A stretch of DNA of 64,000 nt from [Flexibacter] sp. ATCC 35208 (GTDB lineage: Bacteria > Bacteroidota > Bacteroidia > Chitinophagales > Chitinophagaceae). Numbering within the stretch: position 1 is the first letter of the stretch; every line of letters begins with the position of its first letter. The translations under genes were made by a program, and so were the position numbers. The notes beneath the pieces are model-generated. The model ran no database searches and was not told the origin of the DNA. It saw only the letters and a list, made by a program, of their open reading frames with translations. Positions 18,134 through 27,405 of the stretch are shown here, one piece after another. The stretch covers positions 33,141 to 97,140 of the forward strand of contig NZ_MTKN01000021.1 in the NCBI RefSeq assembly GCF_001975825.1, in the 5' to 3' direction.

Positions 18134-19651
18134 TTATTTACGTTTTGCAAACACCGCCGGGGTATCATCATCCAGTCTCATGTTCAGACTATTGATGTCT
18201 CCATTATCATCCATGAGGAAATGGATTGTAGTCATACTACCTGCTGTGGGATCAGTAGTACTGTTTGCATCGAATATATCATACCCACGATGTTTTAAAT
18301 ACACCGTTTCCACAGGGAACCGCGCAAACAGTGAATCATTTTGCTGAAATACTTCAAAATTACCATACAGGTTATTGCCATAGGTGCCAGTCAACTCCGC
18401 GAGTGGACGGATAATGGTAGTACCTTTTATAATAACGGTATCCTCCTTTTTATCGGCTACAGGTTTCTTTGTATGTATTGCCTTATCAGCCTCTCCGTTC
18501 CAGTCTATTTTACTTAGTTTCAGCACCCTGTCTGCAAGGATATTATGCACGATATCAGGTACTTTAGAACCCGACTGATTGCTCAATACAATGATACTTA
18601 TACTATCTGTAGGGAATATACAGGTAAGGGCAGAAAAGCCATCTATATTCCCCCCATGCTCCGCCTGATAGTGGCCTCTGTAAGAGCGTAAAAACCACCC
18701 CAGCCCATAGCCGTTGAAGTGCAGGTCAGGATGTAATTTGTCTGGCTGATCGTACCAGATAGCCATCTGCAAACCTGTAGCTTCGCGCACATAGGGTTCA
18801 GGCAGCACGGCTTTCCCTTTGTATTTCCCACCATTGATCCACATACTTGCCCAGTGCGCCATATCCAGCACACTGCTGTTGATACTGCCTGCCGGGGCGA
18901 TTACATCGATATTGTGGTAATTCAGTTTTTTGATAATGCTATCCTGGGCTACGCTATATGGCAAGGCTACGTTCTCCTGCTTCACCATTTCTGTGACGGA
19001 GCAATCGGAATGCGACATTTCCAGTGGCTCAAAAAAGTAGTGCCGGATATTGTCTTCCCAACTTTTACCGGTCAGCTTCTCTGCCACTTTGCCCTGTGCC
19101 AGGTACATAAAGTTATTGTACTCCCACCGGGAGCGCAAAGGTGTGTGTGGTTGAAAATAACGTATACGCCACAAGAGAGAGTCCCTGCTTGTGGGTGGAA
19201 AGACGAACCAGGAATAGTCGTAGCGTTGCACGCCGGTACGATGCGTCATCATATCTCTGAGAGTCACCTGCTCATTCAGTTCAGGTGTGGCAAACTCCAG
19301 CTCTGGCAGGAAACGGCGAACCGGCTGTTCAAAGTCCACTTTCCCCTCTCCCCTGAGTATGCCCAACAATCCTGCTGTAAAGGCTTTCGTGTTGGAGCCT
19401 ATGGCAAACAGCGTATTCGGGGTTACGGGCAACTTATGCTCATAATCCCGGTAACCAAAGCCTTTGGCATACACAATTTTATCCTTCTCTACTACGGCTA
19501 CAGCGAAACCGGCTACATGCCAGGTATGAAGGATACTATTAAATTCTTTGTCTAATCCGGCAAACCGGGGATCTTCTTTAGTAGGGGTTTGGGCATGTGC
19601 CTGAGAGAAAACCAGTGCAGACATGCAAAACCATTGGGTCAGTTTCTTCAT
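18134..19651 (-). CDS. Serine hydrolase, class C beta-lactamase / penicillin-binding protein-like
   Basis: A 505-residue secreted enzyme with signal peptide MKKLTQWFCMSALVFSQAHA. The beta-lactamase fold shows SNTK (Ser86-Lys89, the catalytic SxxK) and YNN within WEYNNFMYLAQGKVAEKLTG (the YxN motif). EHGGNIDGF supplies the third, HxG-type motif. A C-terminal beta domain (from about residue 400, LAELTGTYGNNLYGNFEVFQQND) resembles the DUF3471 domain. Family members are D-aminopeptidases, esterases or peptidoglycan-acting enzymes; true beta-lactam resistance is not implied. It lies convergent to yceI and beyond hxlR on the same strand. Confidence 0.87.
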   Translation of the reverse strand: MKKLTQWFCMSALVFSQAHAQTPTKEDPRFAGLDKEFNSILHTWHVAGFAVAVVEKDKIVYAKGFGYRDYEHKLPVTPNTLFAIGSNTKAFTAGLLGILRGEGKVDFEQPVRRFLPELEFATPELNEQVTLRDMMTHRTGVQRYDYSWFVFPPTSRDSLLWRIRYFQPHTPLRSRWEYNNFMYLAQGKVAEKLTGKSWEDNIRHYFFEPLEMSHSDCSVTEMVKQENVALPYSVAQDSIIKKLNYHNIDVIAPAGSINSSVLDMAHWASMWINGGKYKGKAVLPEPYVREATGLQMAIWYDQPDKLHPDLHFNGYGLGWFLRSYRGHYQAEHGGNIDGFSALTCIFPTDSISIIVLSNQSGSKVPDIVHNILADRVLKLSKIDWNGEADKAIHTKKPVADKKEDTVIIKGTTIIRPLAELTGTYGNNLYGNFEVFQQNDSLFARFPVETVYLKHRGYDIFDANSTTDPTAGSMTTIHFLMDDNGDINSLNMRLDDDTPAVFAKRK

Positions 19652-19722
19652 GGTGTGGGTAGTATCCAGGTAAGATACTCAAAATATAGAGTTTTTCACA
19701 ACGTGAAATGCTCAAGGCAATA

Positions 19723-20091
19723 CTATACTGCGACAGCTTTCTCGTCGTAGATAATACTGGAAAATTCACACAATTTTTCCAGTAAGCCACAAAGTTCTAC
19801 TCCATTTTCCGTGAGTGAGTAAACAACTTTAGGCGGCATGCCGGGAAACTGCTGACGGGTGATCAGCCCTGTCTTTTCCAGCGTTTTTAGCCGGTCTGAC
19901 AGGATATGATCTGTAATGTAGGTCAGCTCTTCCCTGATTCCTGAAAATCTATTATTGCCTGCTTCTATACAGAATAAGATATCTGTCGTCCAGCGACGGC
20001 TCATAGAAAACAACAACTCATTCAACGGACACTTGCTCTCCAGGAACGATTGATTCTGATAATTAGACGAATTAGTCTTTCTTTCTGCCAT
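19723..20091 (-). CDS. HxlR-family winged-helix transcriptional regulator
   Basis: A 122-residue regulator. The family core is clear: NELLFSMSRRWTTDILFCIEAGNNRFSGIREEL, then ITDHILSDRLKTLEKTGLITRQQ and the wing PPKVVYSLTENG. The usual HxlR Cys near the N-terminus appears in SKCPLNELL (Cys22), so redox or electrophile sensing is possible. It lies 216 bp from, and divergent to, the lipid-modification operon at 20308 and may regulate it or the serine hydrolase; that is inference from position. Confidence 0.88.
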   Translation of the reverse strand: MAERKTNSSNYQNQSFLESKCPLNELLFSMSRRWTTDILFCIEAGNNRFSGIREELTYITDHILSDRLKTLEKTGLITRQQFPGMPPKVVYSLTENGVELCGLLEKLCEFSSIIYDEKAVAV

Positions 20092-20307
20092 AGTGCTCTA
20101 AAATTCAAAGTTTACGATCGGGTTCGTCCTTGTAAAAAGTGACAGGTATAGAAAAGATACTGCTATTATGGAAATTAGGCAAACTAAATTATCGTTAATT
20201 GATGAGTGGCAGCAGCCTGAACCAGACTATTCCCTGTAGTGTGAAACCAAAGGTATTTATTCTTACGTATGTTATCATACCGTCATTAGCAAATCTGTCG
20301 GCAGCAC

Positions 20308-20643
20308 ATGATCACTTTTTTAAAACTACTATTCAGCGCATTATTGATCTGGATGTGTTATGTGGTGATCACGACCAGTATAGCAAGCAACCTGTTCAAA
20401 GAATGGGATTTCTTAGGCGGTATACCCTGGATGCGCGCCACGCTCTGGGATTTTTATACCAATGTGCTGGTCATTTTTGTATGGATCTGTTACAAGGAAA
20501 AAACGATCTTCAGCAAAGGAACCTGGCTTGTATTATTAGTTACACTGGGTAGCATTGCCAGTTGTATATATATGCTTGTGCAGCTTTTCCGTCTCTCGCC
20601 TGGAGAAGGCCTTAAAGAATTATTCGGGAAACAACATGGATAA
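20308..20643 (+). CDS. DUF1475 family small membrane protein
   Basis: A 111-residue protein with three or four hydrophobic helices (FLKLLFSALLIWMCYVVIT, TLWDFYTNVLVIFVWICY, GTWLVLLVTLGSIASCIYMLVQLF) and the DUF1475-like segment GGIPWMRATLWDFYTN. Function unknown. It is the first gene of a seven-gene operon; its stop overlaps the start of the DUF1295 gene by 8 bp. Confidence 0.75.
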   Translation: MITFLKLLFSALLIWMCYVVITTSIASNLFKEWDFLGGIPWMRATLWDFYTNVLVIFVWICYKEKTIFSKGTWLVLLVTLGSIASCIYMLVQLFRLSPGEGLKELFGKQHG

Positions 20644-21418
20644 CCTTACTATCGTCTTACTGCTTATCATGGTATGTGCAATGATCATGGCCATGGTATG
20701 GGGATGGGCGCGTGCTATCAATAATGCCAGCGTAGTAGATATATTCTGGTCTTACAACTTTCCGGTCATCGGCATATTATTGCTATTACTGGCAGATGGT
20801 TATACCCTGCGTAAGTATATGATCTGCGGCATGGTGATCATTGCCGGCATCAGACTCGGCACACATTTACTGATCAGGATCTCTCATCATTTAGCTATCG
20901 AAGATGGCCGCTATCAGCAACTGCGAAAGGAATGGGCGCCACATGCCGACAGGAAATTCTTCTGGTTCTTCCAGTTTCAGGGATTGTCAAATGTATTGTT
21001 GTCCATACCATTTATCATCTGTGCCCTGAATAAAGAAAGCGCATTAGGCATTGCAGAATATACGGGTATCATACTCTGGTTCATGAGCGTAGCAGGCGAA
21101 GCTATTGCAGACAGGCAATTACATACATTCAAAATTAAAAATAAAGGATTAGTATGCAATACAGGACTATGGCGATATTCAAGACATCCTAATTACTTTT
21201 TCGAATGGATGATGTGGGTATCTTACAGCATCTTTGCACTTGGTTCTCCTTATGGATATCTCGGCGTGATCAGTCCCCTGATCATACTGTACCTGCTACT
21301 GAAAGTGACAGGCATTCCAGCTACAGAAGAGCAATCATTGCGTTCCAAAGGAGAAGCCTATAAAGCCTATCAGCGCAGCACCAGCGCCTTCATTCCCTGG
21401 TTCCCTGCCAGACAATAA
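20636..21418 (+). CDS. DUF1295 membrane protein (steroid 5-alpha-reductase-like)
   Basis: A 260-residue multi-pass membrane protein. The C-terminal motif GLWRYSRHPNYFFEWMMWVSY is the hallmark of the DUF1295 / steroid 5-alpha-reductase / isoprenylcysteine methyltransferase superfamily, whose members reduce or methylate lipid-like substrates. About seven hydrophobic segments are visible. The start at ATG 20636 overlaps the DUF1475 stop; the upstream frame is rejected. With two fatty-acid methyltransferases and a flavin oxidoreductase in the same operon, a role as reductase of a modified lipid is a reasonable guess. Confidence 0.83.
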   Translation: MDNLTIVLLLIMVCAMIMAMVWGWARAINNASVVDIFWSYNFPVIGILLLLLADGYTLRKYMICGMVIIAGIRLGTHLLIRISHHLAIEDGRYQQLRKEWAPHADRKFFWFFQFQGLSNVLLSIPFIICALNKESALGIAEYTGIILWFMSVAGEAIADRQLHTFKIKNKGLVCNTGLWRYSRHPNYFFEWMMWVSYSIFALGSPYGYLGVISPLIILYLLLKVTGIPATEEQSLRSKGEAYKAYQRSTSAFIPWFPARQ

Positions 21419-21465
21419 AATTCCGTTCTTACATATTGTGTTTATCATTTTCAATCATATTCAAC

Positions 21466-22500
21466 ATGTGGTACGATACCCTCATTGAAAAAAATTCTGT
21501 TCCTGATATATTGTTGCGCAAAGGCATCAGAAAACTGCTGAAGCAAAGACTGGACGATGAGAACAAAGGTGATGCAGAAGCACAACAGGCACACCTCATG
21601 TCGCTGATCGATCAGCTAAAAGCGTCTCCTATTGCCGTCAATACTGCTGAAGCCAATACACAACACTATGAAGTACCCACTCCATTTTATCAATATTGCT
21701 TAGGTAAACACCTGAAATATTCCTGCGGATACTGGCAGCCAGGTGTGCAGGAGCTGGATACAGCAGAAAGAGATATGCTGGAACTAACCTGTCAGAGAGC
21801 GGAACTGACCAATGATATGAACGTACTGGAACTTGGTTGCGGATGGGGATCACTGTCTCTCTTTATGTCCGCAAAATTTCCCGGGAGCCGGTTTACGGTG
21901 GTATCTAACTCACGTACGCAAAAAGAATACATCGATGCACAAGCCGCGGCGCGCGGCATCACCAGCCTCACGGTGATTACAGCAGACATGAATGTATTTC
22001 ATACAGATCAGCAGTTCGACAGAGTCGTATCTGTAGAGATGTTTGAACATATGCGCAACTATGAAAAATTGCTGAAAAAGGTAGCTTTATTTTTAAAAGC
22101 AGACGGAAAGCTGTTCATTCATATCTTTACACACAAAGAGTATACTTACCTGTTTGAAGTGAAAGATGAAAGCGATTGGATGAGCCAATATTTCTTTACG
22201 GGGGGAATAATGCCGGGCGATGACCTCATGTTCTACTTTAACGAACATCTATCTGTCAGTAAACACTGGCATGTAACAGGTACACATTACGGCAAGACAG
22301 CAGAAGCATGGTTGCGCAATATGGATGATCATAAAGCGGAAATAATGCCACTGTTCGAAACTACCTACGGAAAGGATCAGGCACTGAAATGGTGGGTATA
22401 CTGGCGCCTGTTCTATATGGCCTGCGCTGAACTATGGAATTATAACAACGGGAATGAATGGATAGTCAGTCATTACCTGTTTCGAAAAAACACTGTATGA
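21466..22500 (+). CDS. SAM-dependent methyltransferase, CFA synthase / coclaurine N-methyltransferase-like
   Basis: A 344-residue class I methyltransferase. Motif I is VLELGCGWGSLSLFM and the region YEVPTPFYQYCLGKHLKYSCGYW matches the substrate-side loop of the cyclopropane-fatty-acid synthase superfamily. The overall pattern is closer to the coclaurine N-methyltransferase-like branch than to classic CFA synthase. Start chosen at 21466 (MWYDTLIEKNSVP). Its stop overlaps the next start by 4 bp (ATGA), showing translational coupling with the alpha/beta hydrolase. Confidence 0.82.
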   Translation: MWYDTLIEKNSVPDILLRKGIRKLLKQRLDDENKGDAEAQQAHLMSLIDQLKASPIAVNTAEANTQHYEVPTPFYQYCLGKHLKYSCGYWQPGVQELDTAERDMLELTCQRAELTNDMNVLELGCGWGSLSLFMSAKFPGSRFTVVSNSRTQKEYIDAQAAARGITSLTVITADMNVFHTDQQFDRVVSVEMFEHMRNYEKLLKKVALFLKADGKLFIHIFTHKEYTYLFEVKDESDWMSQYFFTGGIMPGDDLMFYFNEHLSVSKHWHVTGTHYGKTAEAWLRNMDDHKAEIMPLFETTYGKDQALKWWVYWRLFYMACAELWNYNNGNEWIVSHYLFRKNTV

Positions 22501-23615
22501 TCCGTCTTATTTTAATTATCCTTTTACTGCTGACATCTTTACTCACAGTTATCAAAGCACCAACTTACAACCTGTGGAAGCTCGCTATTGCAGCAGCTGA
22601 ATTCGCGTGGGTTTTTATTGCTATTACGATAGTGGTTTTATTGAGTGGTTTCCTGGCGCAACGCTACACTACAACTGGAACAGTATTAGGCTTGATTGCC
22701 ATCGTACTTTTTCTATCGCCGCTCTTTAGAGCATATGATGTAGCCAGTCACCTGCCAAAAGCAATGGACAAGGCCCTTGGCGATCAATCGGACGCCACGC
22801 CTTTGAACCTGTCTGTCATATTCTCCGGTTACAAAGAAGCGCCTGTTGCTTATAAAAGTCTGCCTTATTGTGGCAATCTGCATCTGGACTTCTACCCTGC
22901 TATACATCCGGGCAATCATCCTTGTATAATAATGGTGCATGGCGGATCATGGAGCAGTGGGAATAGCCAGGATCTGCCTGAACTGAATATATATCTGGCG
23001 AATCATGGCTATCATGTAGCTGCTATCAATTACAGACTCGCACCGCAAAACATCTGCCCTGCACCGGTAGAAGATGTGTATCAGGCCATGGAATACCTGC
23101 GCGCACATGCGGAAGAATTAGGAATTGATACGAACAATTTCGTACTGGTGGGACGTTCTGCAGGTGCACAGATTGCACTACTGGCAGCCTACAAACAGCA
23201 TGTGCAGGGTTTAAAAGGTGTAGTAGATTTCTATGGTCCTGCTGATATGGTATGGGGATATTCACTACCTGCAAGTCCGTTGGTGATGGATTCCAGAAAG
23301 GTCATGGAAAACTACCTGGGTGGCACTTACAGCGCTGTTCCGAATAATTATGCAGCCAGTTCCCCCGTTGAATTCGTGAATAAAAGCACAGTGCCTACGT
23401 TAATCATTCATGGTGAACATGATGTACTCGTAGCGTATGAACATAGCATCAGACTGGAAAAGAAACTACAGGACAACGGTATTAAACATTTCTTTCTCTC
23501 ACTGCCATGGGCCACACACGGGTTTGATTACAACCTGAAAGGCCCGGGCGGACAATTATCCACCTACTCGGTATTAAGATTTTTACAAAATATATGTTAC
23601 GAACAGCAATCATAG
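22497..23615 (+). CDS. Membrane-anchored alpha/beta hydrolase (lipase/esterase-like)
   Basis: 372 residues. Three N-terminal hydrophobic segments (IRLILIILLLLTSLLTVI, LAIAAAEFAWVFIAITIVVLLSGFL, TGTVLGLIAIVLFLSPLF) precede a hormone-sensitive-lipase-type catalytic domain. That domain shows oxyanion-hole HGGSW, nucleophile GRSAGAQ, acid in IHGEHDVLVAYEHS and His in WATHGFDY. The active site probably faces the periplasm. It starts within the stop of the preceding methyltransferase gene and overlaps the flavin gene by 22 bp, so it belongs to the lipid operon; hydrolysis of an acyl ester is the likely reaction. Confidence 0.87.
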   Translation: MIRLILIILLLLTSLLTVIKAPTYNLWKLAIAAAEFAWVFIAITIVVLLSGFLAQRYTTTGTVLGLIAIVLFLSPLFRAYDVASHLPKAMDKALGDQSDATPLNLSVIFSGYKEAPVAYKSLPYCGNLHLDFYPAIHPGNHPCIIMVHGGSWSSGNSQDLPELNIYLANHGYHVAAINYRLAPQNICPAPVEDVYQAMEYLRAHAEELGIDTNNFVLVGRSAGAQIALLAAYKQHVQGLKGVVDFYGPADMVWGYSLPASPLVMDSRKVMENYLGGTYSAVPNNYAASSPVEFVNKSTVPTLIIHGEHDVLVAYEHSIRLEKKLQDNGIKHFFLSLPWATHGFDYNLKGPGGQLSTYSVLRFLQNICYEQQS

Positions 23616-24844
23616 GCACCGGCATAGCCGGCATGGGATGCGGACATTTTCTACACCCTACTGACGACATCACGTTTTATGAACAACTCGATTATGTAGG
23701 TGGTCATACAAACACTGTGACTGTAGATGAAGATGGAAAACCGGTGTACATTGATACCGGGTTTATGGTTTTTAATTACCAGACGTATCCCAACCTTTGT
23801 AAACTGTTTGAACAGATTAAAGCACCTGTGAAAAAGACTGACATGTCTTTCAGTGTGCAACACGTTCCCTCTGGCCTTGAATATAGCGGTTCCAGTATCA
23901 ATCATCTCTTTGCACAGCGCAAAAACATTTTCAATCCTCCATACATCAGGATGCTCATGCAGATTGGCCGCTTCAATAAAGAGAGCGTACGTATTCTGGA
24001 TGATCCTAAATATGCGAATCATACTATCGGCCAATTTATACGCGAAGGTGGTTATGGTGAAGACATGTTGTGGAAATACCTCGTACCCATGAGCTCCGCT
24101 GTGTGGTCTACCCCTATGCAGCAGATGCTGGACTTCCCTGCGGTGACACTCATCCGTTTCTTTTACAACCATGGTTTTCTCGGCCTGCATACACAACACC
24201 AGTGGTATACACTGGACAAAGGGAGTCAGTCATACAGAGAGATCTTAATTGCGCCTTTCAGAAACCGCATTCACACCAACAGAAAAGCAGTAAAAGTAAC
24301 ACGCACGCCTGACGGAAAAGCTACCGTGCATACTGCAGATGGCACAGCAAAGGAGTACGACAGAGTGATACTGGCCTGCCATGGCGACCAGGCACTGGCA
24401 TTGCTGGACACACCAACTAATAAAGAACAGCAACTACTTTCTGCTTTCAAATATCAATACAACAAAGCAGTATTACATACAGATGAGAAGACCATGCCAC
24501 TTAAAAAGCTGGCGTGGAGCAGCTGGAACTATCGTATAGACAACGAGCAACCCAGCACCATTTACTGGATGAATAAGCTACAAGGCGTATCCGACAAGAA
24601 AAACTATTTCGTATCTATCAATCCCCATGCACAGCTGGATGCCAGTAAGATCATCAAAGAGATAGACTACGAGCATCCGCTATTTGATCTGGCTGCTATT
24701 GAAGCCCAGTCTGCTTTACCCCAATTGAATGCCGATGGTCCTGTTTACTATTGTGGTAGTTACTTTAAATATGGATTCCACGAAGATGCATTTACCAGCG
24801 CGGTGAATCTCTGTTCTCATTTGTTAAAGAGACGCGTCATTTAA
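23594..24844 (+). CDS. FAD-dependent amine-oxidase-like oxidoreductase
   Basis: A 416-residue flavoprotein with the N-terminal dinucleotide motif AIIGTGIAGMGCGHFL and the FAD ribityl region YVGGHTNTV. The conserved C-terminal segment is GPVYYCGSYFKYGFHEDAFTSAV. Homologues of this family sit beside DUF1365 and CFA-synthase genes in many bacteria. In plants a related flavin domain is fused to cyclopropane synthase. Here it probably oxidises or reduces a methylated acyl chain. Overlaps the upstream hydrolase gene by 22 bp. Confidence 0.88.
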   Translation: MLRTAIIGTGIAGMGCGHFLHPTDDITFYEQLDYVGGHTNTVTVDEDGKPVYIDTGFMVFNYQTYPNLCKLFEQIKAPVKKTDMSFSVQHVPSGLEYSGSSINHLFAQRKNIFNPPYIRMLMQIGRFNKESVRILDDPKYANHTIGQFIREGGYGEDMLWKYLVPMSSAVWSTPMQQMLDFPAVTLIRFFYNHGFLGLHTQHQWYTLDKGSQSYREILIAPFRNRIHTNRKAVKVTRTPDGKATVHTADGTAKEYDRVILACHGDQALALLDTPTNKEQQLLSAFKYQYNKAVLHTDEKTMPLKKLAWSSWNYRIDNEQPSTIYWMNKLQGVSDKKNYFVSINPHAQLDASKIIKEIDYEHPLFDLAAIEAQSALPQLNADGPVYYCGSYFKYGFHEDAFTSAVNLCSHLLKRRVI

Positions 24845-24876
24845 TCCATATAACGATTTATTCCGTAGATATTTTC

Positions 24877-25674
24877 ATGAGCGGAACCTCTATTCATTCA
24901 TGTTTATACAGGGCACAGGTAATGCACCACAGGCTGTCGCCAAAGCGGCACCAGTTCAATTACCAGGTGTTTATGTTTTACATCGATCTGGATGAAGTTG
25001 ATTATCTGTCAAGGCACCTGCGCTTTATGAGCAGGAATCGTTTTAACCTGTTTAATTTTCGCGATAAAGATCATTTGCAGATAACAGATAGTCAAAACAC
25101 CCGTGAACAGATCCTTGCTTACCTGCAACAGCAGGGCATTACAACGCCTATCGGGCGCGTCATGCTACTGACTAATTTATGTACGTTAGGGTATCAGTTC
25201 AATCCTGTTTCATTCTATTACTGTTATAATATGCAGGGACATCCTGTTTGTTCTGTAGTAGAAGTATGCAATACATTCGGGGAATTGAAACCTTATTTAC
25301 TGAACGATACAACACGCAACCAGAAAGGATTCAGACTGTATACAGGTAAATACTTTTATGTGTCTCCTTTCTCCGACATGGATACACAATTTGATTTTGA
25401 TCTGAGTATACCGGGAGCACGGTTGGATATACGCATCGATGATTGTCATAAGAGTGGCGAACGATTTTTAATCAGTACACTAAAAGGAGAAAGAAAACCA
25501 CTGACGGATGGAATGCTGCTCTATTACTTTTTAAGCTTTCCGTTGATTACGTTCAAAGTGATCTGGATGATTCACTGGCAGGCACTTCGCTTATGGTTGA
25601 AGAAGTTGCCCTTTCACGCAAAAGCAGCAAACAAGCACCTGCAGCGTGATCTTTATCGACCTTACAAATCATAA
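24877..25674 (+). CDS. DUF1365 family protein
   Basis: A 265-residue protein of the DUF1365 family, function unknown, with the signatures CLYRAQVMHHRLSPKRHQFNYQVFMFYIDLDE, GYQFNPVSFYYCYN and KYFYVSPFSDMD. The family almost always accompanies the flavin oxidoreductase upstream and CFA synthase downstream, exactly as here. The C-terminal stretch LLYYFLSFPLITFKVIWMIHWQALRLWLK may touch the membrane. Spacing is 32 bp to the upstream gene and 70 bp to the next. Confidence 0.9.
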   Translation: MSGTSIHSCLYRAQVMHHRLSPKRHQFNYQVFMFYIDLDEVDYLSRHLRFMSRNRFNLFNFRDKDHLQITDSQNTREQILAYLQQQGITTPIGRVMLLTNLCTLGYQFNPVSFYYCYNMQGHPVCSVVEVCNTFGELKPYLLNDTTRNQKGFRLYTGKYFYVSPFSDMDTQFDFDLSIPGARLDIRIDDCHKSGERFLISTLKGERKPLTDGMLLYYFLSFPLITFKVIWMIHWQALRLWLKKLPFHAKAANKHLQRDLYRPYKS

Positions 25675-25744
25675 TTATATTTTCTCACAGGGAAAACTAT
25701 TAACATCAGTTAATGGTAACGGCATTCCCATATTTATACTTGAC

Positions 25745-26977
25745 ATGCAAACATCCACCCTTCCATATGCGAAAAAGAGTAAAAGTATCTATCAGGATAT
25801 TGTACTGAAAGTGATGGCTGGTATGAACCGGGGATTGCTACACCTGACTTTGCAGGATGGTGAACAGCTCACTATCGGAAATGGAGAAGGTAATATCAGG
25901 GCGAATATCCGTATCAATGATGCAGCGTTTTACAGCAGGATACTGTTGTATGGAGATGTAGGATTTGGAGAAGCATATGTAGATGGACTGTGGGATACAG
26001 ACAATATCACGAACGTGATAAAGTGGGCGTTACATAATGTAGAGAACACACCGGGATTATCAGGTAGTAAAACAAAACAATTTGCTTTTAACCTGTTTAG
26101 CTGGTTCAATAGATTGTACCATAACAGGAGAGCGAATACCCTGAAAGGGTCACGGAAGAATATCTCTGCCCATTATGATCTGGACAATGATTTCTTTGCC
26201 AGCTTCCTGGATCCGACTATGACATATTCAAGTGCTTATTATTATAAAGAAGATCTGACGCTGGCAGAAGCACAGCTGGCAAAGTATGAGCGGTTGTGTC
26301 AGCAACTACATTTAAAAACGGATGATCATGTGCTGGAAATAGGCAGTGGCTGGGGTGGAAATGCCATTTATATGGCAAAGACGTATGGTTGTAAAGTAAC
26401 GTCACTGACTATTTCCCAGGAGCAGTATAAACTGGCTGTAGAGCGAGTTTCAGCTGCAGGCCTGCAAGACAAGGTGAACATCCAGCTAAGAGATTACAGG
26501 ATGATGGAAGGCAGCTTTGATAAGATTGTATCTATCGAAATGCTGGAAGCTGTAGGGCATGATTATCTGCCGATGTACTTTACAAAATGCCATGAGCTGT
26601 TGAAGAAAGATGGCATACTGGCCATACAGGTGATCACTGCTCCTGATTCAAGGTATGATAGTTTAAGAAAAGGTGTGGATTGGATTCAGAAACATATCTT
26701 CCCGGGGTCATTGTTACCATCAGTAGCAGCTATCAACAATGCAGTGAACAGAACCGGAGATATGACAATGGTAGACCTAAAAGATTTAGGTCCTGACTAT
26801 GCAAGAACATTGAAGGCATGGTTTGATGCCTTCAATGAAAACCTGCTGCCTGATATGAGTGCTGCATTTATCCGCAAGTGGAATTACTACCTGTGCTATT
26901 GTGAGGCAGCATTTGCTATGCGGAATATCAATGTAATGCAGCTGGTGTATACCAGACCTAATAATATGAGCCGATAG
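25745..26977 (+). CDS. Cyclopropane-fatty-acyl-phospholipid synthase family methyltransferase
   Basis: A 410-residue CFA synthase homologue that would transfer a methyl(ene) group from SAM to an unsaturated phospholipid acyl chain. Visible are the N-terminal lipid-binding domain, NISAHYDLDNDFFASFLDPTMTYSSAYY (conserved substrate motif), motif I VLEIGSGWGGNAIYMA, and EMLEAVGHDYLPMYF, which bears a family catalytic Glu. Start taken at ATG 25745 (MQTSTLPYAKKSKS); the frame upstream overlaps DUF1365. It is the last gene of the operon and is followed by a terminator. Confidence 0.9.
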   Translation: MQTSTLPYAKKSKSIYQDIVLKVMAGMNRGLLHLTLQDGEQLTIGNGEGNIRANIRINDAAFYSRILLYGDVGFGEAYVDGLWDTDNITNVIKWALHNVENTPGLSGSKTKQFAFNLFSWFNRLYHNRRANTLKGSRKNISAHYDLDNDFFASFLDPTMTYSSAYYYKEDLTLAEAQLAKYERLCQQLHLKTDDHVLEIGSGWGGNAIYMAKTYGCKVTSLTISQEQYKLAVERVSAAGLQDKVNIQLRDYRMMEGSFDKIVSIEMLEAVGHDYLPMYFTKCHELLKKDGILAIQVITAPDSRYDSLRKGVDWIQKHIFPGSLLPSVAAINNAVNRTGDMTMVDLKDLGPDYARTLKAWFDAFNENLLPDMSAAFIRKWNYYLCYCEAAFAMRNINVMQLVYTRPNNMSR

Positions 26978-27005
26978 TTATTAAATCCTATATAGATGTA
27001 CGTGG

Positions 27006-27042
27006 AGAAGAAGGCAACCTGTAATGGGTTGCTTTTCTTTTT
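27006..27042 (+). terminator. Intrinsic terminator of the lipid operon
   Basis: Stem GCAACC (27014-27019) / GGTTGC (27027-27032), extended by a GAAG/CTTTTC-type flank, then a T-rich run TTTTCTTTTT. It abuts the stop codon of the convergent cupin gene. Confidence 0.75.
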
Positions 27043-27403
27043 ATACTACGTCCGGCACGAAGTTGATCTCAGCCTCGTCTTTAAATGCAACATACACTCT
27101 TTTCCATGGCTGATCATCTATCAGTTGCCACTTGTGGCCACTGCCAGTCGTATCCATAGCTATCAGTATATCGCCGGGTTGAAGGGTGAAGGTTTCGCCC
27201 GGACCGGTTTCAAACAACAAGGTCCCTGAAAGCGTGATCACATACTGTGTAGTGGGTGCCGGATGCCAGTCATAAAAACTATGCGCCGGTGTTTCGTTGA
27301 ACATAATTGATGCTGCAGGATTTACCTGCAAATTCGATATTGTACCTACCTGTACATAAGAATGGCCGTCATTGCCTGTGTATAACTTGTACGCCCTGAT
27401 CAT
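27041..27403 (-). CDS. Small cupin-fold protein
   Basis: A 120-residue single-domain protein with a cupin-like pattern of short beta strands: HPAPTTQYVITLSGTLLFETGPGETFTLQPGDILIAMDTTGSGHKW. The usual metal-binding HxH triad is incomplete (only His in WHPAP and GHKW are seen), so catalysis is uncertain. It lies 2 bp after the glycosyltransferase stop on the same strand, suggesting one transcript. No specific substrate can be inferred. Confidence 0.7.
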   Translation of the reverse strand: MIRAYKLYTGNDGHSYVQVGTISNLQVNPAASIMFNETPAHSFYDWHPAPTTQYVITLSGTLLFETGPGETFTLQPGDILIAMDTTGSGHKWQLIDDQPWKRVYVAFKDEAEINFVPDVV

Positions 27404-27405
27404 AA

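Noticed and set aside
18134..19651. A dedicated beta-lactam resistance gene
   Set aside because: The fold is shared by many peptidases and esterases; a C-terminal extra domain argues against a dedicated beta-lactamase.
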